Source: Methylomonas sp.
GTDB taxonomy: Bacteria; Pseudomonadota; Gammaproteobacteria; Methylococcales; Methylomonadaceae
Assembly (NCBI GenBank): GCA_026988195.1
Contig: JALSLS010000357.1
Location: 1-10,639 of the forward strand
Reading direction: 5' to 3'
DNA: 10,639 nt
Under the pieces are notes generated by a model that made no database searches, was not told the DNA's origin, and saw only the letters and a list, made by a program, of their open reading frames with translations. Position 1 is the first letter of the stretch; every line of letters starts with the position of its first letter. This document shows positions 5,813 to 10,639 of the stretch, in pieces. The position numbers and the translations under genes were made by a program.

Positions 5813-6820
5813 ATGCAAGCAGCCACTTTAATTAATTTACAAGGAATCTGTAAAACATACCCTAAAGGAATTATTGCACTCAAATCGATAAACCTAAAGA
5901 TTACCGAGAGAGAAATAGTCGGTATTGTCGGCGCAAATGGCTCGGGAAAATCAACCTTATTAAAAGTGATTGCTGGAACCCTAGAAGTAGAACAGGGAAG
6001 TAGCGAAATTTTTCAGTTAAACGCACAAAAAAATACTGAGAAATTAAAAAAACTAATCAGCTATGTCAATCAAGATAGAGCGCTAGACCCTGAAATGACA
6101 GGTAAGGAAATGCTGTGTTATTTCTCTGCACTTTACGGCTTATCAGGAAAAATAGCTGAACAGCGACAAAAAAAACTGATTGATACTTTTGAACTTGATG
6201 AGTTCATAACAAGAAGGGTTAAAACCTATTCAGGCGGACAGGCACAACGATTGCACTTAGCTATTGGTGTTATTCATCAACCAAAATTATTGTTACTTGA
6301 TGAGCCAACTAGTGCGCTGGATCCTGCGGGTAAAAGTTTTTTTTGGGATTTTATTCAATCCTATCAACAACAGGGCAATAGTATTATTATTGTTAGTCAT
6401 GAATTAGAGCCAGTACGTCAATTCTGCACTCGCGTGCTATTAATTGACAAAGGTCGTCTGATTGCAAATGATACAGCGGACAATATTATCCACAGTTATG
6501 CGAAAGCTGTTTTATACATAAAAACAACCTCAAAACTAAAGCAAAACGACAACATAAAACACAGCATGCAACAACTTTTTGCATCTGCAGACATACAATT
6601 TAAAGGCCAAACAGTACGACTAGAAATAGAACAAACAAAAGATTTCAATCAATCTTCAGTCCTTGCAACAATACTAAAGTTGTTCCAGGAATATCAACTA
6701 GCAGTTGCTGAGTGCAGGTGGGAAGAACCCAGCTTAGAAAATGCTTACTTTAATTTGACAGGGTTCAATATTTCAGCGCCTGTTGCAAAAAATAATAAGA
6801 AAAAAAGGAAAGCACGTTGA
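5813..6820 (+). CDS. ABC-2 exporter ATP-binding protein (DrrA/CcmA type)
   Basis: This is the cytoplasmic ATPase of an ABC-2 type exporter, 335 aa from the ATG at 5813. A TTG at 5765 would add 16 residues with no homology-like character and no ribosome site, so I prefer the ATG, although its own leader is weak. Motifs are Walker A GANGSGKST (40-48), Q-loop Gln87, signature YSGGQAQRL (139-147), Walker B LLLLDEPTSALDP (159-171) and H-loop SHE (His196). The C-terminal 130 residues end with EPSLENAYFNLTG, the usual tail signature of DrrA-like drug, lipid or polysaccharide exporters, then a Lys-rich tail. The stop overlaps the permease start by 4 nt. The substrate is unknown. The tight coupling to modABC suggests a link to molybdate or tungstate handling or to envelope export. 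Confidence 0.85.
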   Translation: MQAATLINLQGICKTYPKGIIALKSINLKITEREIVGIVGANGSGKSTLLKVIAGTLEVEQGSSEIFQLNAQKNTEKLKKLISYVNQDRALDPEMTGKEMLCYFSALYGLSGKIAEQRQKKLIDTFELDEFITRRVKTYSGGQAQRLHLAIGVIHQPKLLLLDEPTSALDPAGKSFFWDFIQSYQQQGNSIIIVSHELEPVRQFCTRVLLIDKGRLIANDTADNIIHSYAKAVLYIKTTSKLKQNDNIKHSMQQLFASADIQFKGQTVRLEIEQTKDFNQSSVLATILKLFQEYQLAVAECRWEEPSLENAYFNLTGFNISAPVAKNNKKKRKAR

Positions 6821-7587
6821 AACTTTATTGCCTTGTTATCCTAGCTGTATTTAAAAGAACCTGGATAAAAACTATACGTCGCCCCGTTGCCCTTACTTTT
6901 TCTCTGGTACAGCCTTTATTGTGGATGCTGTTTTTTGGCTTTTTATTTCAACGTTACAGCCTAGATGAAATGCCGCCCGAAATTCAGTATCTGGACTTTC
7001 TGGTTCCTGGTGTTTGCTCCATGACTGTGTTATTTGGCGCATCCCAGTCAGGCATCGAATTAATCCGTGACATGCAAAACCGTTTTTTGGCTAGAATCAT
7101 CGCTACTCCAGCCCCTAAGTCACTTATTATGGGAGGGAAAATTTCCGCAGACGTGTCCAGACTGATTATTCAGGCTTGTTTAGTGTTACTTTTAGGGGTG
7201 GCCTTAGGAGCAAAATTACACTTTAATGCCTGGCCTTTGTTTCATATGATAATCAGCCTAGCACTTTTTGGTATCGCTTTTTGTAGCCTCTCTTGCTGGA
7301 TCGCATTAAAAGCACGCTCACAAGAAAATATGGCGACCTTTGTTCATCTGGTCAATATGCCCATGTTATTTACCAGTACAGCACTGGTGCCCAGCAAGCA
7401 AATGCCTGACTGGTTAGCAGTAGTCGCCCAGTTCAACCCGCTTTCATTAGTTGTCAATAACAGTAGGGCTGCACTATTATTTTCAGAAACCCCTGTGTTA
7501 AAAACAAGCCTGTTACCACTGCTCATCATGGCTGGCATATTATTTTTGATGGCCGCAACAACATTACGCTCCAGTAAAATAAATTAA
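6817..7587 (+). CDS. ABC-2 type exporter permease
   Basis: This is the membrane partner of the upstream ATPase, 256 aa with about six hydrophobic segments. The start is a TTG at 6817 overlapping the ATPase stop in TTGA, with AAAAGGAAA just upstream as ribosome site, a good sign of translational coupling. The N-terminus has an amphipathic, Arg-rich stretch before the first membrane span (RTWIKTIRRP), typical of ABC-2 permeases. The YLDFLVPGVCSMTVLF region and the late signature around MPMLFTSTALVPSKQMP followed by QFNPLSLVVNNSRAAL match the DrrB/NodJ-like ABC-2 family. One ATPase plus one permease would form a homodimer of each. modA follows after 3 nt. Confidence 0.85.
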   Translation: MKLYCLVILAVFKRTWIKTIRRPVALTFSLVQPLLWMLFFGFLFQRYSLDEMPPEIQYLDFLVPGVCSMTVLFGASQSGIELIRDMQNRFLARIIATPAPKSLIMGGKISADVSRLIIQACLVLLLGVALGAKLHFNAWPLFHMIISLALFGIAFCSLSCWIALKARSQENMATFVHLVNMPMLFTSTALVPSKQMPDWLAVVAQFNPLSLVVNNSRAALLFSETPVLKTSLLPLLIMAGILFLMAATTLRSSKIN

Positions 7588-7590
7588 ATT

Positions 7591-8361
7591 ATGATAAATA
7601 GTTTTAGCTTGAAAAAGCCTCTTTTTCTCCTTTTTTGCTACTTTTTATTGGCAACATCCGCGGTTGCTACTGACAAAGTATTAGTTTATGCGGCGGCCAG
7701 TACCAGTAATGCAATTACTGAGATTTGTAAGCAGTTTAATCAGACAACAGCGGATATTAAAGTAAAAGTATCTTTTGCCTCGTCCTCTACCTTAGCTAAA
7801 CAAATAGATGCTGGAGCCCCTGCTGATATTTTTATCTCAGCCAGCCCAAAGTGGATGGACTACTTGCAAAAACAACAGCTAATCATCAATGATACACGCC
7901 ATCAATTACTGACCAACAAAATCGTACTCATTACGCCTAAAGGGCAACAAATAGCGATAGCAATGACTAAAAAACATGACCTAGCAGCCAAAATTAATGG
8001 CAAGCTTTGCCTTGGTGACCCAGACCACGTCCCTGTGGGGATTTATGCTAAACAGGCTTTAATAACACTAGGCTGGTGGAAAAACATTAAACCTCAGGTA
8101 GTTGGCACTAAAGATGTGCGGGCTGCTTTAAACCTGGTTGAGCGTGGCGAGTGTGCAGCAGGCATTGTTTATTCAACTGATGCTTATTCCTCGGCTAAAG
8201 TAGACCAGATTGGCGAATTTCCTGAACACAGCCACAGCCCCATTATTTATCCTGTTAGCAAATTGAAGGCCGCAAAGAAATCAGCCGACATTTTTCTCAA
8301 ATATCTGAATTCAGCAGCAGCAACTACGGTATTTAACAAATACGGGTTTAGCACAAAATAA
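7591..8361 (+). CDS. modA: Molybdate/tungstate-binding protein ModA
   Basis: This is the periplasmic receptor of the molybdate importer, 256 aa. A signal peptide is visible: the positively charged KK at 8-9, a hydrophobic core to residue 20 and an ATSAVA-T cleavage site after residue 26. Mature ModA features are AAASTSNAI (34-42) and FASSSTLAKQIDAGAPADIF (62-81), whose Ser residues contact the oxyanion in the family, then GDPDHVPVGIYA (142-153), KDVRAALNLVERGECAAGIVY (174-194) and the hinge Tyr194. These are the segments that supply the five hydrogen-bond donors in E. coli-type ModA. The start ATG lies 3 nt after the exporter permease and modB begins 2 nt after the stop, so all are one transcript. 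Confidence 0.93.
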   Translation: MINSFSLKKPLFLLFCYFLLATSAVATDKVLVYAAASTSNAITEICKQFNQTTADIKVKVSFASSSTLAKQIDAGAPADIFISASPKWMDYLQKQQLIINDTRHQLLTNKIVLITPKGQQIAIAMTKKHDLAAKINGKLCLGDPDHVPVGIYAKQALITLGWWKNIKPQVVGTKDVRAALNLVERGECAAGIVYSTDAYSSAKVDQIGEFPEHSHSPIIYPVSKLKAAKKSADIFLKYLNSAAATTVFNKYGFSTK

Positions 8362-8363
8362 TT

Positions 8364-9059
8364 ATGTTTGATCTTTCTCCAGCAGAGTACTCTGCCATGA
8401 TGCTCTCCTTAAAGATCAGTTTATGGAGTGTTGGAATTATCCTAATTCCCGGTATTTTTATGGGCTGGTTATTAGCTCGGCATGACTTTTATGGCAAATC
8501 ACTCCTTGATGGCGTATTACATTTACCTTTAGTTCTACCTCCAGTAGTCACAGGTTATTTACTACTATTGCTGCTAGGGCGGCAAGGATTCTTAGGTAAA
8601 TGGTTATATCAGCAATTTGATATTACTCTTGCCTTTAGCTGGAAAGGAGCAGTGTTAGCAACTGCCTTAATGAGCTTTCCCTTAATGGTGCGCTCAATTC
8701 GGCTATCAATCTCGATGATTGATATTAAACTGGAGCAGGCATCACGTAGCCTTGGAGCCAGCGCACTTAACTGTTTTTTTACCGTGACTTTGCCCTTAGC
8801 TATTCCAGGCATTATAACTGGATCAATTTTGGCCTTTGCTCGTAGCTTAGGTGAGTTTGGTGCAACCATTACCTTTGTCGGTAATATAGAAGATGAAACA
8901 CGCACCTTACCTTTAGCAATTTATACCTATATTCAAGTGCCTGATGGAGATGCGTTTGCCCAAAGACTACTTGTTATATCTATTGTTATCGCATTAAGCG
9001 CCTTATTATTCAGCGGTTTGATTGAAAAACGTGCAGCAACCTGGTTAGGAAAAAAATAA
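8364..9059 (+). CDS. modB: Molybdate ABC transporter permease ModB
   Basis: This is the inner-membrane channel of the molybdate importer, 231 aa, about the usual ModB length. It has five or so membrane spans, the conserved HLPLVLPPVVTGYLLL segment (53-68) and the EAA loop at about 124-152 (EQASRSLGAS ... LPLAIPGI), which docks on ModC. SLGEFGATITFVGNI (161-175) is the typical motif of molybdate permeases, and TLPLAIYTYIQ (181-191) also fits. The start ATG is 2 nt after modA, and the stop overlaps the modC start by one base (TAATG). Confidence 0.94.
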   Translation: MFDLSPAEYSAMMLSLKISLWSVGIILIPGIFMGWLLARHDFYGKSLLDGVLHLPLVLPPVVTGYLLLLLLGRQGFLGKWLYQQFDITLAFSWKGAVLATALMSFPLMVRSIRLSISMIDIKLEQASRSLGASALNCFFTVTLPLAIPGIITGSILAFARSLGEFGATITFVGNIEDETRTLPLAIYTYIQVPDGDAFAQRLLVISIVIALSALLFSGLIEKRAATWLGKK

Positions 9060-10141
9060 TGTTATCACTTGATGTTCAATTACAACGAGGTAATTTTAAC
9101 CTCGAAGCAAGCTTCGCACTAGATAAGCCTGTGACAGGACTGTTTGGCTCGTCTGGCTCTGGTAAAAGCACTTTGTTAAATATGGTTGCTGGCTTAGCTC
9201 GCCCCGATAATGGCTGGTTAAAACTAGGTAATAAACATTTATTTGATAGTAAAAGAAATATTAACCTATCACCCAATAAACGTGATGTTGGGGTGGTATT
9301 TCAAGATAGCCAGTTATTTCCTCACCTTTCCGTTACAAAAAACTTGCATTACGGTTATAACCGCACACCCAAAAAACAACGCCGTTTTGAAGTAATAGAA
9401 ATTATAGATTTACTGGAAATAGGTCATTTATTAAAAAAAAGTCCTATACAGTTATCGGGTGGTGAAAAGCAGCGTGTAGGGTTAGGGCGGGCATTACTTG
9501 CTTCACCTAAGTTTTTGTTACTAGATGAGCCTCTTGCCTCGTTGGATCAAGGGCTAAAAGGTCAAATTTTACCTTTTTTAAAACGGGTAAAAGATGAGCT
9601 TGAGTTGCCCATGGTCTATATTAGTCACTCCATAGAGGAAATATTGCATTTAACAGACCATCTAGTGGTTATTAATAAAGGTCGCATTCTGGGGGCGGGT
9701 CATTTTTACGATGTCATTAAGGCAGAAGCCGTAAAAGGTGTTGCCAACTCTATGGGCTTAGAAAATATCTTAAGCGTTAACGTTATTGGGCACGATATAG
9801 AGTCAGGCCATACCATCGTTGAATCTCAAGGCAATATATTGCTACTTCCACTAACAGATAAATTTGTTAAAGGGGATGTTTGCTATATATCAATCCGTTC
9901 CAATGAAATATCTATTGCCAAACATCATATCTCTCATATTTCGATACAAAACCAGGTAAAAGGAACAATCATCAGCTGTACAAAAAATATATCTTATGTT
10001 GCCCTTCAAGTTGATATAGGTACTCCTATCATAATCGACATCACACCAAAAGCATTCCATGAGCTGGAGCTAAATAAAAATGATGAAATATATTGTCTGA
10101 TTAAAGCTCAATCTTTTTCTTTTTTAGGTAAGTTGGAATAA
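9059..10141 (+). CDS. modC: Molybdate importer ATPase ModC
   Basis: This is the ATP-hydrolysing subunit of ModABC, 360 aa. It has Walker A GSSGSGKST (30-38), Q-loop VFQDSQLFPHL (Gln82), signature LSGGEKQRV (132-140), Walker B FLLLDEPLASLD (152-163) and H-loop His190. The region from about 285 to 355 (SIQNQVKGTIIS ... IDITPKAFHELEL ... IKAQ) is a C-terminal TOBE/molybdate-binding domain, which in several ModC proteins lets excess oxyanion slow transport. This is the last gene of the exporter-modABC unit. A perfect hairpin follows 77 bp downstream. No modE-like regulator is encoded in the window. Confidence 0.94.
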   Translation: MLSLDVQLQRGNFNLEASFALDKPVTGLFGSSGSGKSTLLNMVAGLARPDNGWLKLGNKHLFDSKRNINLSPNKRDVGVVFQDSQLFPHLSVTKNLHYGYNRTPKKQRRFEVIEIIDLLEIGHLLKKSPIQLSGGEKQRVGLGRALLASPKFLLLDEPLASLDQGLKGQILPFLKRVKDELELPMVYISHSIEEILHLTDHLVVINKGRILGAGHFYDVIKAEAVKGVANSMGLENILSVNVIGHDIESGHTIVESQGNILLLPLTDKFVKGDVCYISIRSNEISIAKHHISHISIQNQVKGTIISCTKNISYVALQVDIGTPIIIDITPKAFHELELNKNDEIYCLIKAQSFSFLGKLE

Positions 10142-10217
10142 AAATACGGTATCTTTCATTGCTCGGTTACACTTTTTAGCTACCCACTTAAAGCGGAAGC
10201 AGGCCTTCATGTAAAAA

Positions 10218-10249
10218 GTAGAGTGGGCAGAAAAGATTGCCCACTCTAC
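10218..10249. terminator. Perfect 12-bp hairpin after modC
   Basis: GTAGAGTGGGCA (10218-10229) and TGCCCACTCTAC (10238-10249) form a perfect stem around an 8-nt loop. On the - strand it is followed by TTTTTAC; on the + strand it is followed only by AGTTTATAAA. It may stop modC transcripts imperfectly or act mainly for leftward transcription. Its GTGGGCA/TGCCCAC core also resembles a dispersed intergenic palindrome, so its role is uncertain. Confidence 0.5.
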
Positions 10250-10384
10250 AGTTTATAAATTGTCCAGTCTTAAACTCGCAGCCCAGTTTTGCATCATGCG
10301 GAGCCAAATCCCTTGGGTCTCCTAAATGGCTTGAATATTGCTTGATTATAAGATTGGGGCAATGATTTAACAGGTTCAAGTAAT

Positions 10385-10639
10385 ATGAATTTTCAAGGTT
10401 ATTACAATATAGTTAATGAGACGGTACAAGAAAATATACTGATGGGTATTTACTTAATACCCATGGTCATTATTTTATTAATTTATTTTTACTATAAAGA
10501 GAGAGATCATCGAAAATCCGTTAAAGTTTTAGAAGAGTCTGTACAAGATGGAATGATGCAACCAGCATCATTGCACCCTATCATTAACGCTAATCGTTGT
10601 ATTGGTTGCAGGGCTTGTAATATTGCTTGTCCAGAAAAC
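10385..10639 (+). CDS. Membrane-anchored 4Fe-4S protein, 3' end cut by window
   Basis: The first 85 residues of an open frame run to the last base of the window. The N-terminus MNFQGYYNIVNETVQ precedes one membrane span at about residues 19-38 (LMGIYLIPMVIILLIYFYY). A charged stretch follows (KERDHRKSVKVLEESVQDGMMQPASLHPII), then NANRCIGCRACNIACPEN. The CxxCxxCxxxCP pattern binds a 4Fe-4S cluster as in bacterial ferredoxins. This layout, an anchor plus linker then ferredoxin, is known to me at the front of FAD/NAD(P)-dependent, thioredoxin-reductase-like oxidoreductases, but the rest lies outside. The ATG at 10385 has no strong ribosome site. It is probably independent of modC, 243 bp upstream. 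Confidence 0.75.
   Translation, partial: MNFQGYYNIVNETVQENILMGIYLIPMVIILLIYFYYKERDHRKSVKVLEESVQDGMMQPASLHPIINANRCIGCRACNIACPEN

Noticed and set aside
10188..10379. 63-codon open frame on the - strand after modC
   Set aside because: It runs through the perfect hairpin at 10218-10249, uses a non-ATG start and has no family-like features.

Overview
The window looks like the chromosome of an AT-rich gammaproteobacterium. Two molybdenum storage protein (MoSto) subunits next to a molybdate importer point to an organism with a high molybdenum demand, such as a nitrogen fixer. A methanotroph-like gammaproteobacterium is my best guess, but I cannot fix the taxon from sequence reading alone. All recognised genes are on the + strand.

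Layout. 1-1295 is the 3' part of an ion transporter of the ArsB/NhaD (IT superfamily) type, whose start lies outside the window. 1296-2432 has no convincing gene. It holds two short palindromic or inverted-repeat elements that look like non-autonomous transposons (1314-1471 and 1740-1854) and one orphan intrinsic terminator (2117-2146). 2433-2872 is a broken or frameshifted IS1-type transposase, followed by a 13-bp tandem repeat. 2922-5480 holds a class I SAM-dependent methyltransferase and two paralogous amino-acid-kinase-fold proteins recognisable as MoSto beta-like and alpha-like subunits. 5481-5812 is non-coding, with a strong hairpin and a third palindromic element. 5813-10141 is a compact five-gene run: an ABC-2 exporter (ATPase plus permease) followed by modA, modB and modC, with junctions of -4, +3, +2 and -1 nt. 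10142-10384 holds a perfect 12-bp hairpin. 10385-10639 is the start of a membrane-anchored 4Fe-4S protein cut by the window edge.

How the genes may work together. ModABC imports molybdate or tungstate. The MoSto-like pair probably stores the oxyanion as an ATP-dependent polyoxometalate in the cytoplasm. The ABC-2 exporter, in the same transcription unit as modABC, has no assigned substrate and is the most intriguing partner. The alpha-like storage subunit appears to lack the residues that hold the Mo8 cluster in the Azotobacter vinelandii protein. The cluster may therefore bind its metal-oxide core differently, or store a different one.
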